Source: Streptococcus sp. oral taxon 431 (GTDB lineage: Bacteria > Bacillota > Bacilli > Lactobacillales > Streptococcaceae). Taken from it: 64,000 nt of DNA. This document shows, piece after piece, positions 28,841 through 38,078 of this stretch. The notes under the pieces are model-generated. The model worked only from the letters and a program-made list of their open reading frames with translations, was not told the DNA's origin and ran no database searches. Location of the stretch: contig NZ_JALDUI010000001.1 of NCBI RefSeq assembly GCF_023115445.1, positions 184,144-248,143 of the forward strand, given 5' to 3'. Position 1 is the stretch's first letter; the number at the start of each line of letters is the position of its first letter. The position numbers were made by a program, and so were the translations under genes.

Positions 28841-29964
28841 GATAATCTCTCCTTAAAGTCTTGGTAGCCGAAGGATTTGACTAGACTGCACTCACCCTCT
28901 TTATCCATCACATACAAACTTGGAAGTCCAATCCCGTTAAAGGTATTATTCTTAACAAAGGAGTAGATTGCCATATCCTCGAAGTACAATCTATCTCCAA
29001 TCTCAACTGGATTTTCAAAACTATAGTCGCCAATAATATCACCTGTTAGGCAGGTATTGGAAGATAATCTATAAGTATAGGCTTTTTCTTTCGCTTCAAA
29101 GCCATCTCTCAATGGGGGACGATAGGGCATCTCAAGGACATCTGGCATATGACAACTTGCTGAAGCATCTAAGACTAAAGTCTCAATCCCATTTTCAACG
29201 ATGTCTAAGACTTCAGTAGCTAAATAACCAGCATTGAGTGCAATCGCTTCTCCTGGTTCGATATAGACGTCAAGGTTATAGGTTTCACGAATACGTTTAA
29301 TCTCAGAAATCAGCAAGTCCACATCATAGTCGGCTCTCGTAATGTGGTGTCCGCCTCCCATATTGAGCCATTTGACCTCATGCAAATAGGCTCCAAACTG
29401 CTCTTCTACTGCTTTCAAAGTCGTTTGTAAATCATCTGCCCCTTGCTCACAAAGAGTATGAAAATGAAGGCCGTCCACCAAGTCCAGCAAATCACTCGGT
29501 ATCTTGTCTGATGTCACTCCAAAACGGGATCCAGGAGCACAAGGGTCATAGAGCGCGTGATCTCCTTGTGTTGAACATTGAGGATTGATGCGTAGACCTA
29601 CACTAATACCAGCTTCACGACAAGGTTGACCATATTTTCGTAATTGTCTCTCAGAGTTAAAAACAATATGATCAGATATTTGAAGCAACTCTTCCATGTC
29701 AGCTTCCTTGAAAGCAGGCGCAAAGACATGGACTTCTCCCGGGAACTCTTCTCTAGCTAGCTTAGCTTCATAGAGACCACTAGCTGTCGTACCAGACAGA
29801 TACTGACTAATCAAAGGATAGGTTTTATAGAGGGAATAGGCCTTTTGAGCTAGCAACACCTTACAGCCTGCCTTTTCTTGAACCTCTTGTAGAATGCGGC
29901 AATTCTCCTCTAATTTTCCTAAGTCAATGATATAAGAAGGTGTTGGTACTTGTTCTAACTTCAT
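28837..29964 (-). CDS. nspC: Carboxynorspermidine/carboxyspermidine decarboxylase
   Basis: A 375-residue fold-III PLP decarboxylase that makes spermidine from carboxyspermidine. The PLP lysine is in [10 protein letters not shown] (about Lys41). A CEQGADD segment and the C-terminal [17 protein letters not shown] match the family. It overlaps the dehydrogenase stop by one base (TAATG). Confidence 0.94.
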   Translation of the reverse strand: MKLEQVPTPSYIIDLGKLEENCRILQEVQEKAGCKVLLAQKAYSLYKTYPLISQYLSGTTASGLYEAKLAREEFPGEVHVFAPAFKEADMEELLQISDHIVFNSERQLRKYGQPCREAGISVGLRINPQCSTQGDHALYDPCAPGSRFGVTSDKIPSDLLDLVDGLHFHTLCEQGADDLQTTLKAVEEQFGAYLHEVKWLNMGGGHHITRADYDVDLLISEIKRIRETYNLDVYIEPGEAIALNAGYLATEVLDIVENGIETLVLDASASCHMPDVLEMPYRPPLRDGFEAKEKAYTYRLSSNTCLTGDIIGDYSFENPVEIGDRLYFEDMAIYSFVKNNTFNGIGLPSLYVMDKEGECSLVKSFGYQDFKERLS

Positions 29965-31223
29965 TAGTCCACCATTTGTGGATTTTCAACCACAACCCAT
30001 GGCAAACCGTATTTATTCAAGGCTTCCATGAATGGATCTGGATCCAACTCTTCAAGGTTATGAACTCCTGGTTGTTTCCAAGTACCATCCATCACTAATT
30101 TTGTTCCAATCATGGCAGGAACACCTGTTGTGTAAGAAATTGCCTGTGAACCAACTTCTGCGTAGCATTCCTGGTGGTCGCAAACATTGTAGATGTAGAT
30201 AGTCTTCTCAACGCCATCTTTGACACCTGTAAAGATACAGCCGATATTGGTTTTACCAACAGTGCGTGGGCCAAGGCTTGCAGGATCTGGAAGCAAGGCT
30301 TTCAAGAATTGAATTGGAACGATTTCTTGTCCATTGAAGTTAATAGTATCTGTACGGAGGAGTCCAACATTTTCAAGACATTTCATGTGCGTCAAGTAAG
30401 ATTGACCAAAGGTCATAAAGAAGCGAATGCGTTTAACTCCTGGAATATTCTTTGCTAATGATTCAATTTCTTCATGGTGAAGGAGATACATGTCTTTTTG
30501 CCCAACTTGAGGGAAATCATACTCACGTTTGATAGACATAGCTTCGACTTCTACCCATTTTCCATCTTCCCAGTAAGAACCTGGTGCAGAAACCTCACGT
30601 AGATTGATTTCTGGGTTAAAGTTTGTCGCAAATGGATAACCATGGTCACCACCATTACAGTCCAAAATGTCGATATAATGGATTTCATCAAAATAATGTT
30701 TGAGTGCATATGCTGAAAAGACGCTGGTCACACCTGGGTCGAAACCAGATCCAAGCAGAGCGGTTAATCCAGCTTCCTTGAATTTTTCTTGGTAAGCCCA
30801 CTGCCATGAGTAGTCAAAGTAGGCAGTAAAACCAAGTTCCTTACAACGTTTCTCATAGATGGCACGCCACTCAGGATCTTCTGTATCCTCTGCCTCGTAG
30901 TTAGCTGTGTCAATATAGTGCACACCTGTTGCCAAACAAGCATCCATAATAGTCAAATCTTGGTATGGTAGAGCTACGTTCAAAACAGCTTCTGGTTTGT
31001 AGCTTTCAATCAAGGCAATCACTTCTTCTACCTTGTCAGCATCAAGAGCAGCTGTCTCAATCTTAGTATTTGTTTTACCTTCTAATTTAGCCTTCAAGTC
31101 ATCACATTTTGACTTGGTACGGCTTGCAATCATAATCTCTTTAAAAGTTTCGCTGTCTTGACAAATCTTTGAAATAGCAACCTGGGCAACGCCCCCACAT
31201 CCGATAACTAATAAACGACTCAT
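29964..31223 (-). CDS. Carboxyspermidine dehydrogenase (saccharopine dehydrogenase family, LYS1-like)
   Basis: A 419-residue NAD(P)-dependent dehydrogenase with the Rossmann start VIGCGGVAQVA. It condenses putrescine with aspartate semialdehyde to carboxyspermidine, the substrate of NspC. The correct start is MSRLLVIG at 31223, which overlaps the speE stop (ATGA). The in-frame extension upstream lies within speE and is not credible. The annotated function is inferred from the fixed neighbourhood with nspC. Confidence 0.92.
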   Translation of the reverse strand: MSRLLVIGCGGVAQVAISKICQDSETFKEIMIASRTKSKCDDLKAKLEGKTNTKIETAALDADKVEEVIALIESYKPEAVLNVALPYQDLTIMDACLATGVHYIDTANYEAEDTEDPEWRAIYEKRCKELGFTAYFDYSWQWAYQEKFKEAGLTALLGSGFDPGVTSVFSAYALKHYFDEIHYIDILDCNGGDHGYPFATNFNPEINLREVSAPGSYWEDGKWVEVEAMSIKREYDFPQVGQKDMYLLHHEEIESLAKNIPGVKRIRFFMTFGQSYLTHMKCLENVGLLRTDTINFNGQEIVPIQFLKALLPDPASLGPRTVGKTNIGCIFTGVKDGVEKTIYIYNVCDHQECYAEVGSQAISYTTGVPAMIGTKLVMDGTWKQPGVHNLEELDPDPFMEALNKYGLPWVVVENPQMVD

Positions 31224-32080
31224 TTTCTTCCTTCCTCTTCTTCTAAAATGTCTTCTACATACTTGGGCAGCATAAAGGCTCCTACATGTAAGTTTGCAGT
31301 GTAGTATTCTGTGAAAAGCTGGCGTTTTTTCCAACCTTCCTTGTCAAAATCTTTGACAGGGTGGTATTTTTTCGATGCAAACCCAAATAACCAATAGCCT
31401 GCAGGACTGGTAGGGATATGTGCCTGATAAACTCGACTGATTGGAAAGGCTTGATTAACCTTGCGGTGCATGCTTCGACAAGCTGACTCATCTTCGTCAA
31501 AGAAGGGACTACCATGCTGATAGATCATGATTCCGTCCTCTTTAAGAGCCCTATAACTATTGCCGTAAAATTCCTTGGTAAAGAGCCCTTCCGTATGACC
31601 AAAGGGATCAGTCGCATCGTTAATGATAATGTCGTAATCATTTTCACAGTTTCGTAAAAAGCGAAGTCCATTTTGGTAGTAGATGGTAACACGAGGATCA
31701 TCAAGACCAGCAGCAAAATCGGGAAAATATTCTCTACAAACCTCAACCAGCATCTCATCTGGTTCCACGATATCGATTTGTTCCAATTCTGGATAGAGAG
31801 TTAATACCTGGGCAACACCACCGTCACCACCCCCAATAACCAAGACTTTCTTAGGATTAGGGTGCACAGCCATAGGCACGTGAACAGTCATTTCATTGTA
31901 GACAAAATCATCTGCATCTGAAAACAAGACGTGCCCATTTAAAATCAATATCTTCCCAAAAGCAGGCGTGTCTAAAACTTCGATATCCTGCCATTCACTT
32001 TTACCTGCGTAAAGTTGCTTAGCTGTTCTCAAAGACAATTTCACATCTGGAGTATGAACTTCAGAAAACCATAAATCCAT
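31220..32080 (-). CDS. speE: Spermidine synthase (aminopropyltransferase)
   Basis: A 286-residue aminopropyltransferase with the SAM-type motif VIGGGDGGVAQ and the acid IINDATDPFG region. It classically transfers aminopropyl from decarboxylated SAM to putrescine. No speD for decarboxylated SAM is visible in the window, so its real donor in this genome is uncertain. It lies directly after the decarboxylase gene. Confidence 0.93.
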   Translation of the reverse strand: MDLWFSEVHTPDVKLSLRTAKQLYAGKSEWQDIEVLDTPAFGKILILNGHVLFSDADDFVYNEMTVHVPMAVHPNPKKVLVIGGGDGGVAQVLTLYPELEQIDIVEPDEMLVEVCREYFPDFAAGLDDPRVTIYYQNGLRFLRNCENDYDIIINDATDPFGHTEGLFTKEFYGNSYRALKEDGIMIYQHGSPFFDEDESACRSMHRKVNQAFPISRVYQAHIPTSPAGYWLFGFASKKYHPVKDFDKEGWKKRQLFTEYYTANLHVGAFMLPKYVEDILEEEEGRK

Positions 32081-33535
32081 TTACTTCTCCTTTCTCTCAA
32101 TGACATTAATGTGGTTGACCTCTGGATCTTCCGTTCCTTGGAGAGAACAACCACGTTCTTTGGCAAATTGAATATAATCGACAAGACCTTGTGTAATGCG
32201 TTCACCAGGTGCTAGGATAGGAATACCTGGAGGGTAACACATGACAAATTCCCCGCAGACTTGCCCAACGGACTCGTCCAGGGTTAAACTTCTTCTCTCT
32301 GAATAGAAGGCTTCCTGAGGAGACAGCACTAACTCAGGTTGGATATATTCTCCAGCAATCAAGTCCTTCCCATCTCTTGAGTAGAGTCTCTTGATGTCAG
32401 CCAGAGCACCAACCAAGCGTTCAATATCTTGGATACGGTCCCCAATCGAAATGTAGGCCAAGATATTGCCAATATCACCAAACTCAATCTGAATGTCATA
32501 TTCATCCCGTAAGAGGTCATAAACTTCAATACCTGTTAAACCAATTCCCTGAGTGTAGACTGACAGCTTGGTAACGTCAAAATCACAAACGGTCACGCCA
32601 TCTACTAACTCTTTTGAGTAGGCATAGTAGCCACCGATGGCATTGATTTCACGACGAGCATACTCAGATAGCTCAATGACCTTCTCAAATGACTCTTTAC
32701 CACGAAGGGCCAGATTGCGGCGTGAAATATCCAAACTAGACATTAACAAATAGGATGCTGATGTTGATTGGGTCAGGTTAATGATTTGACGCACGTACTC
32801 AGGATTCATCTGATCCCCAACTAAAAGAAGTGAACTTTGTGTCAAGCTACCACCAGACTTATGCATAGATACGGCTGACATATCTGCTCCTGCATCCATA
32901 GCAGATAGAGGAAGTTTATCTGTAAAGTGGAGATGAGCACCGTGTGCCTCGTCTACTAAGACTTTCATTCCTGCAGCGTGGGCCATCTCTGTTAGCCCCT
33001 TAAGATCTGAACAAATACCATAGTAGGTTGGATTGTTAATTAGGACGGCCTTAGCATCGGGATGGTCCTTTATAGCTTGTGCTACACGATCATTTTCAAG
33101 CCCCAAAGCAATACCGATTTTTGGATCCACACTCATCTCGATATAGATGGGAATAGCACCACATAAAACTAGAGCGTTGATGGCTGATTTATGGACATTT
33201 CGAGGAAGGATAATTTTATCTCCCGCTTTACAGGTGGAGAGAATCATAGTTTGAACAGATGATGTTGTGCCACCAATCATTAAAAAGGCATGAGCAGCAC
33301 CAAAAGCCTCTGCTGCTAACTCCTCTGCTTCTCGGATAATCGAGATAGGATGTCCTAGGTTGTCCAAGGGCTTCATAGAGTTGACATCTATGCCTACACA
33401 TTTTTCCCCTAAAAGTTCAACCAACTCTGGGTTTCCACGGCCACGCTTGTGACCAGGTACGTCAAACGGTACAATTCTTTTCTTTCGTAACTTGACCAAT
33501 CCTTCATAGATGGGAGCTTGGTTTTGATTTAACAT
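32081..33535 (-). CDS. speA: Arginine decarboxylase, Orn/Lys/Arg decarboxylase family
   Basis: A 484-residue fold-I PLP decarboxylase. The PLP lysine is in AVSMHKSGGSLTQSS. It is often labelled lysine decarboxylase, but the downstream agmatine-using aguA and aguB show that the relevant product is agmatine. I choose MLNQNQAPIYEGL (33535), the usual family N-terminus, but an in-frame ATG at 33559 has a better spaced AGGTG site. A tiny overlapping ATG-TCT-TTA-TAA frame sits just before the start (shared TAATG). Confidence 0.9.
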   Translation of the reverse strand: MLNQNQAPIYEGLVKLRKKRIVPFDVPGHKRGRGNPELVELLGEKCVGIDVNSMKPLDNLGHPISIIREAEELAAEAFGAAHAFLMIGGTTSSVQTMILSTCKAGDKIILPRNVHKSAINALVLCGAIPIYIEMSVDPKIGIALGLENDRVAQAIKDHPDAKAVLINNPTYYGICSDLKGLTEMAHAAGMKVLVDEAHGAHLHFTDKLPLSAMDAGADMSAVSMHKSGGSLTQSSLLLVGDQMNPEYVRQIINLTQSTSASYLLMSSLDISRRNLALRGKESFEKVIELSEYARREINAIGGYYAYSKELVDGVTVCDFDVTKLSVYTQGIGLTGIEVYDLLRDEYDIQIEFGDIGNILAYISIGDRIQDIERLVGALADIKRLYSRDGKDLIAGEYIQPELVLSPQEAFYSERRSLTLDESVGQVCGEFVMCYPPGIPILAPGERITQGLVDYIQFAKERGCSLQGTEDPEVNHINVIERKEK

Positions 33536-33603
33536 TATAAAGACATACTCCTTTATCATATTTTTTACACCTTGACAATGCAAGCCTCTAAAGGATACTT
33601 ATG

Positions 33604-33630
33604 AAAAAAGAGCAGGTTGGCACCTGCTCT
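33604..33630 (-). terminator. Terminator at the end of the polyamine-operon leader
   Basis: A stem of 9-10 bp (AGAGCAGGT with ACCTGCTCT, 4-base loop) is followed on the minus strand by TTTTTT, 70 bases before the speA start. Transcription from the upstream promoter must pass it to reach the operon. Confidence 0.85.
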
Positions 33631-33934
33631 ACAATCTACTGACGTGTTTATGTTTGTTTCTTTTGAGTATGTCTGTTCCTGATGTTTCCTAACTCTCTAG
33701 TAGCAAATATTACGTACTTTATTGATCGTTTCACAAGATGACGTGTGCTTTCACCACACTAACAAATCTATACGAATTAGGACAAATGTCCTAACATCAA
33801 CTTATAAAAGTAGGCTTTTAACCCTATCAATAATGTGGCTTTTCAACCACGCTTCGGCATTCAACCCTGCCTGTCCGTAGGCATTTTTTACTCGGGTTTA
33901 TATTTACTAGAAAACATCATCTCATTTTCTAAGC
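33604..33934 (-). ncRNA. Structured leader RNA of the polyamine operon (class unknown)
   Basis: About 330 bases of RNA run from a consensus promoter to a strong terminator just before speA. Several hairpins can be read directly: GCCT/AGGC at about 33870, GUGGUU-GAAA-AGCCAC with a GNRA-type loop at about 33834-33849, UAGGACA/UGUCCUA at about 33780-33795 and GUGUG/CACAC at about 33740-33760. I do not recognise it as T-box, lysine, FMN, TPP, tmRNA, RNase P or SRP RNA. It could be a riboswitch-type attenuator or a stand-alone small RNA. Confidence 0.6.
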
Positions 33935-33940
33935 TTCATT

Positions 33941-33969
33941 ACTATATCATGTTTTCAGATACTTGTAAA
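33941..33969 (-). promoter_or_regulatory. Promoter of the polyamine-operon leader RNA
   Basis: TTTACA (33964-33969) and TATAGT (33941-33946) on the minus strand have 17-base spacing and an extended TGA, predicting a start near 33934. Confidence 0.75.
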
Positions 33970-34134
33970 GTATTTTTAGAAACTTTTTTTAAATAATTTA
34001 ATATTTTGTTCGTGAAATTGCTTTAGTTTCAAAATGGAAATCGTTTTAAATTTAAATCAAAAAACAAAAAAAGAAACTAAATAGATTAGTTTCTTTAATG
34101 AATTATAAGCATAATCAACTATTCAAAATCCTAT

Positions 34135-35151
34135 CTAGTCATCTCGCGCTACTTGAACAGCTAGCTCAAAATCAGTCATCAAGTAATTTTCATCCAGATG
34201 GATGAGACTATAATACTCATTCCAAAATAGAGAGTCACTGTTGCTGGACCACTTTAATCCATACCACAATTGAGTGACATCACTTGTATGTGATGGGGGA
34301 ATTGACCATAGATGCTTTTTAAAAGTTTCTTGAACAAGAGAAACATCCAGTTGAGTAGTCAAGTCAAGTTCATCTAATTTGAGAGTGATAGAATGTTCCT
34401 TAGCTGCTTCAATGCTTTCCTTGTTAAATCGGACCTGAATAACCTTAGAATCTTCTAGAACCACGTCCTTATCTTCTGCCCCGTAAAAGGAAATACTCCC
34501 AAGAACTATGCCATCTTTTGCAAAGAGATAGGGAGCGTAGGGAACAGCATTGCTATCAAGTCTGAAGCCTTTTTCGATAGTGACTGACTTATCTCCTGAA
34601 TACTTTTGGAAATTGCCATCTGTCAGGAGGTCTTCGTAGTCGCTAGCACCATCACCCTGTCTTACATAGATATCAAATCCAACTTCCATCAGATCACTTG
34701 CTTTGGTTTCTGCTAACGTGATTTTACTTTCATTAATTTGCAAAATCGGTGCTTGAGGTGGGAGTCCAATCGTGAGATTAAACATGACTCCTACTAGAAA
34801 GACCATCAAGGTTATAAGGAGGGCAAGTAAAGACTTTCCAGTCCTTTTTCTTGCATTGAAAAGAGCCATTATAGCTGGGAGGAGGATCATTTTGGCTAAA
34901 ATAGAATTCCCAACACCACCTCTATTTAAGGTCTGAAAAGCAAAGACGCCTGCGATTGCAATCAGGGACAGGTAGACCAAAATCTCGCCTAGACCCAGTT
35001 TTTCTGTTCGAGTTTGTTGATTTACAGGGGTTTCGTACAATGACTGCCCATTCTCTCTCCTCTTTTTTAGAAAGAGATAAAAGCCCAGACCGAGTAGCAG
35101 ATTAAAGATTGCAAAAACTATTAAAGTACCTATTATCACCGTTCTAGCCAT
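34135..35151 (-). CDS. Membrane protein with an extracytoplasmic ETKAS-type domain
   Basis: A 338-residue protein with one N-terminal membrane segment (about 5-27), a cluster of three more (about 55-130), then a soluble domain beginning LQINESKITLAETKASDLMEVGFDIYV. No family name is known to me. The start of the soluble domain resembles the plus-strand gene at 39589-40608 (VIIGETKASELLDQGF), so the two are probably paralogues in fold. It overlaps its upstream neighbour by 8 bases. Confidence 0.7.
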   Translation of the reverse strand: MARTVIIGTLIVFAIFNLLLGLGFYLFLKKRRENGQSLYETPVNQQTRTEKLGLGEILVYLSLIAIAGVFAFQTLNRGGVGNSILAKMILLPAIMALFNARKRTGKSLLALLITLMVFLVGVMFNLTIGLPPQAPILQINESKITLAETKASDLMEVGFDIYVRQGDGASDYEDLLTDGNFQKYSGDKSVTIEKGFRLDSNAVPYAPYLFAKDGIVLGSISFYGAEDKDVVLEDSKVIQVRFNKESIEAAKEHSITLKLDELDLTTQLDVSLVQETFKKHLWSIPPSHTSDVTQLWYGLKWSSNSDSLFWNEYYSLIHLDENYLMTDFELAVQVARDD

Positions 35152-35611
35152 GGCTCTCTACTCCTTTATGTTCTCTCTCAAATCTTATTTTTCTCTTTAA
35201 TGTCCAATTCCCAACTAATAAAACCAGCAAGAAGAAGGGGCCACCTTCTATGACCACAATGGGCAAAGCCAGTAGAGCAATCATCAAAAAACTAGCTTTC
35301 TTTTGACGCCAACTACCGCCCCATTCTCCGTTTATCAGTCCACCTAAATAGTCGACGTAATCAGTAAACCAAGTCAATAAGGGATTTTGAAAATCATTGA
35401 GCCTTAGGTAAATGAACAAAGCAGAATTTAGCAAAACATAAAGAATTCCAAGGACTAGAATAATCTTTTGACTAGTTCGAGTAGCCTCTAGAACGATTTT
35501 TTCTCTCTTCTCTGGTTTTATTTCTTTTAGACTTGGATTCTTACAAGATAATTTTTCAAATCTATAGACCAAAAATCGGTAGAGAAAATACTTTTTTATA
35601 TCACGCTTCAT
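35144..35611 (-). CDS. Small membrane protein, unknown function
   Basis: A 155-residue protein with a basic N-terminus and hydrophobic segments at about 52-70, 107-125 and 125-138. It is coupled (overlap) to the following ETKAS-domain membrane protein. No family is recognised. Confidence 0.65.
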   Translation of the reverse strand: MKRDIKKYFLYRFLVYRFEKLSCKNPSLKEIKPEKREKIVLEATRTSQKIILVLGILYVLLNSALFIYLRLNDFQNPLLTWFTDYVDYLGGLINGEWGGSWRQKKASFLMIALLALPIVVIEGGPFFLLVLLVGNWTLKRKIRFEREHKGVESHG

Positions 35612-35654
35612 AAAACCTCCAATCTAGGAAGGACACTCAATTATAAATCATGGT

Positions 35655-36449
35655 CTAAACATCTAATTTCAAGGAATCGCCTTCCAAATAGACGGCTTTT
35701 GATTCAGTGATTTTGATTTTTTGATCTTCTGAAAAACCAATGGTTTCACCATCCTTTAAGGTGACATCACTGCCTAAAACATACTGAAGAATAGACAAGA
35801 GGAAATAATATAAGTCATCGCTATTCATGACAGAATCAATGATTTCAATCTCAGTTTTTCCAAACTCTTTCAAACCATAAGTGTAAATACTAGTTTTATC
35901 TCCCTGGTTGATAATTCCCATATAAATCCAGAGTTGAAGGGGAAGCATTTCTTCTTTCAAAAGGTCAGCCAGGTCTAGATAAAGATCTTTGGGCAAGAGC
36001 AAGGTGGTAGAACCCTGATAAATACCAATAGCTGATTGACTAGTTTTTAGAATAGAGGCATTGACTTTAGTTAATAAGGAATAAGTTTCTACTGGCGAAA
36101 GATTGTCAGACAATATAGAAACAATGGCGTGTTGTGTGTGCTCCTGTGTTTCCTTCTCAACATCCTGCCAGAGGTAAGAATAGGCATACAATTTTTCAAA
36201 TTCTTGACTTGGGATAGGCAAATCCATCAAAGCCAGCGCAACGAGAGCACCATCAATCACAAAGGTTGCACTAGAATCATCCCCAGAAACTTCAGAAATT
36301 TCAAGCCCCCAGTGAGTTTTCAATTCCTGAACGACCTGGTCTAAAGAATAGGCCTGCTTGCCTTTGAAGAGGGGCATGGACAAGATCAGTTGTTTTTTCT
36401 TCTCTGACTTTTCTTTCTTACTAGCAAATAGATTTTTTAAAAAATTCAT
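35655..36449 (-). CDS. DUF4261-like protein
   Basis: A 264-residue soluble protein. An N-terminal Lys-rich stretch precedes a domain starting LILSMPLFKGKQAYSLDQVV, typical of DUF4261. Members are often found beside toxin or immunity genes, but no function is known. Start MNFLKNLF at 36449 is chosen because GGAG lies 7 bases before it. Confidence 0.7.
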   Translation of the reverse strand: MNFLKNLFASKKEKSEKKKQLILSMPLFKGKQAYSLDQVVQELKTHWGLEISEVSGDDSSATFVIDGALVALALMDLPIPSQEFEKLYAYSYLWQDVEKETQEHTQHAIVSILSDNLSPVETYSLLTKVNASILKTSQSAIGIYQGSTTLLLPKDLYLDLADLLKEEMLPLQLWIYMGIINQGDKTSIYTYGLKEFGKTEIEIIDSVMNSDDLYYFLLSILQYVLGSDVTLKDGETIGFSEDQKIKITESKAVYLEGDSLKLDV

Positions 36450-36497
36450 AGGACTTCTCCTTTTTTTCATATTAGTTGGGAAGCAAAGCTATCTTGG

Positions 36498-36995
36498 TCA
36501 AAGTGAGTCGAGATACCAAGTTTCCTCATCCTCAAAACCGTAGAATTTCTCATCAAGTAGCCAATTTCCATCCACCAATCTAAGAACAAACTGATGCTTC
36601 ATTTCTAATGCTTCTTGAAAATGGGTGATAATTCTTGCTTCTTCAGCTTTTGTCATGATAAAATCTACAGAAAAATCATTCGTTTGAACATAGTTATACT
36701 CACTTGGGGAGCCATAAGAATTTCGAACTCCTCCTTCCAAGCATTTTTGAGTCACTCGTCCAGTTAGAAGTTGCATTTGCCTCTGAAAATAGTCATCCAT
36801 AAGTTCATTCCACAAAGGGTGAAGTTGATTAGATGGGATTCCAAGGGCTTCTTTTTCCTTATCCAGTACTCTGTTACGCTCAAAAATTTCCTCTTCTAAC
36901 AAGGTTAAACTTTTGAGTAAATCAAGCAAGGGTGGGATGATTATTTCCACCATAGCTCGATAGTTTTCAGGGGTATTTTTATAGTTCACTCTCAT
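36498..36995 (-). CDS. Hypothetical protein (possible NTF2-like fold)
   Basis: A 165-residue acidic protein. The second half (FIMTKAEEARIITHFQ ... FVLRLVDGNWLLDEKFYGF) has the strand pattern of NTF2-like immunity proteins. This is a weak structural guess. It lies between the DUF4261 gene and another unknown gene on the same strand. Confidence 0.55.
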   Translation of the reverse strand: MRVNYKNTPENYRAMVEIIIPPLLDLLKSLTLLEEEIFERNRVLDKEKEALGIPSNQLHPLWNELMDDYFQRQMQLLTGRVTQKCLEGGVRNSYGSPSEYNYVQTNDFSVDFIMTKAEEARIITHFQEALEMKHQFVLRLVDGNWLLDEKFYGFEDEETWYLDSL

Positions 36996-37005
36996 GATTA
37001 CTCTC

Positions 37006-37560
37006 TTAACTCTCCTGGATTAATTGCTTTAATTCTAAGTCTGAAAGTTGTCCTTCCATGTAGAGTTTCCTAAGTAAATCTTTATCAACTGTAATTTCAT
37101 AATAGTCTGTCACAAACTCATGAAATCTCTCAAAGCTATCAAAGAGGTAAGATAGCAACCATTCTCCGCCATCCTGATCTTGGTAAGTCTGTTGATGCGC
37201 GTGACCATCATACCAGATAAAGAAGGTTGTTTCATCTTTTTGGTCTTCTGAATAAAGTGAGAGATACTTTTCATCCAGTCCTTTATAAAAACCATCAATG
37301 ACGTATTGATTCCACTCGTCAGCAGCAAACTGGCTTAAACTACTTTCATGATCGAAGCCTTTTATAAGGATCATTTTATCAGTCAAAATCACATCTAAAG
37401 AATCACCAGAGCCATTGTCAATAAGGTAGCGGAGTCCATAGTCTTCCTCAGTCTTAATCACGAGTCTAAGCCAATCCTCACTCGGATCTGTCAGATACTC
37501 ATCAATGACCAGCAAGGCATCTAAGCGAGTCTTTATCTTGTCCCAATCAATCTTTCTCAT
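37006..37560 (-). CDS. Hypothetical protein, acidic
   Basis: A 184-residue protein rich in Asp, Glu and Tyr, no membrane segment. The central part has ILIKGFDHESSLSQF and TTFFIWYDGHAHQQ, a pattern seen in some small immunity-like proteins. No family is recognised. It is tightly followed by the 165-residue gene. Confidence 0.6.
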   Translation of the reverse strand: MRKIDWDKIKTRLDALLVIDEYLTDPSEDWLRLVIKTEEDYGLRYLIDNGSGDSLDVILTDKMILIKGFDHESSLSQFAADEWNQYVIDGFYKGLDEKYLSLYSEDQKDETTFFIWYDGHAHQQTYQDQDGGEWLLSYLFDSFERFHEFVTDYYEITVDKDLLRKLYMEGQLSDLELKQLIQES

Positions 37561-37586
37561 CTCTAAAAACCTCCATCTTATTCTTG

Positions 37587-38060
37587 CTATTTATCAAGAT
37601 CACAAGCCCTATAACGAGCTGTTAAATAGCCTGAAAAGCTAATCTGAGGGATATTCCACTCATTAGGCAAATAAATCGAACAATCTACCTGATCACCTAG
37701 AGAGGAACTTGCTGAGAAGACATATCTTCCCAAATCCTCATTATTAGGATTTCTTTCAACTTGACCCAATCTGCTAGTATTGAACCAGTCTTTAAACAGT
37801 AACCAGATTTGCTCGGCATCTTCGTTTAATAGGGAGACTTTCAAGTTGTAGCTGATTCCGACCCTACATCTTTTTTTGAATCCTGACTCATCAGCCTTAC
37901 AAACTTTTATTGTTCCCTTATCATACTGCCAGTTATCACTATCTAATAGGGGAAATTGAACAGATAGATTGTCTTTAAATCCCTGCATAGTATCAAATAA
38001 ATCTTTGGAGGCAGCTTCGAATAATTCTAGTTCTTCCATAGTCTTCTCTTTAATTTTCAT
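37587..38060 (-). CDS. Hypothetical protein
   Basis: A 157-residue soluble protein without recognised motifs. A second in-frame ATG at 38039 has an AGAGAAG site and could be the true start, giving 150 residues. It is one of a run of small same-strand genes. Confidence 0.55.
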   Translation of the reverse strand: MKIKEKTMEELELFEAASKDLFDTMQGFKDNLSVQFPLLDSDNWQYDKGTIKVCKADESGFKKRCRVGISYNLKVSLLNEDAEQIWLLFKDWFNTSRLGQVERNPNNEDLGRYVFSASSSLGDQVDCSIYLPNEWNIPQISFSGYLTARYRACDLDK

Positions 38061-38078
38061 AGCTAGTCACATTTCGAT

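Noticed and set aside
31224..31334. N-terminal extension of the carboxyspermidine dehydrogenase
   Set aside because: It lies within speE; the ATGA overlap at 31220-31223 and the Rossmann motif position fix the start at 31223.
33604..33934. T-box or known metabolite riboswitch in the speA leader
   Set aside because: No T-box sequence (GGGUGG-ACCGCG type) and no lysine, TPP, FMN or cobalamin signature could be found by eye.
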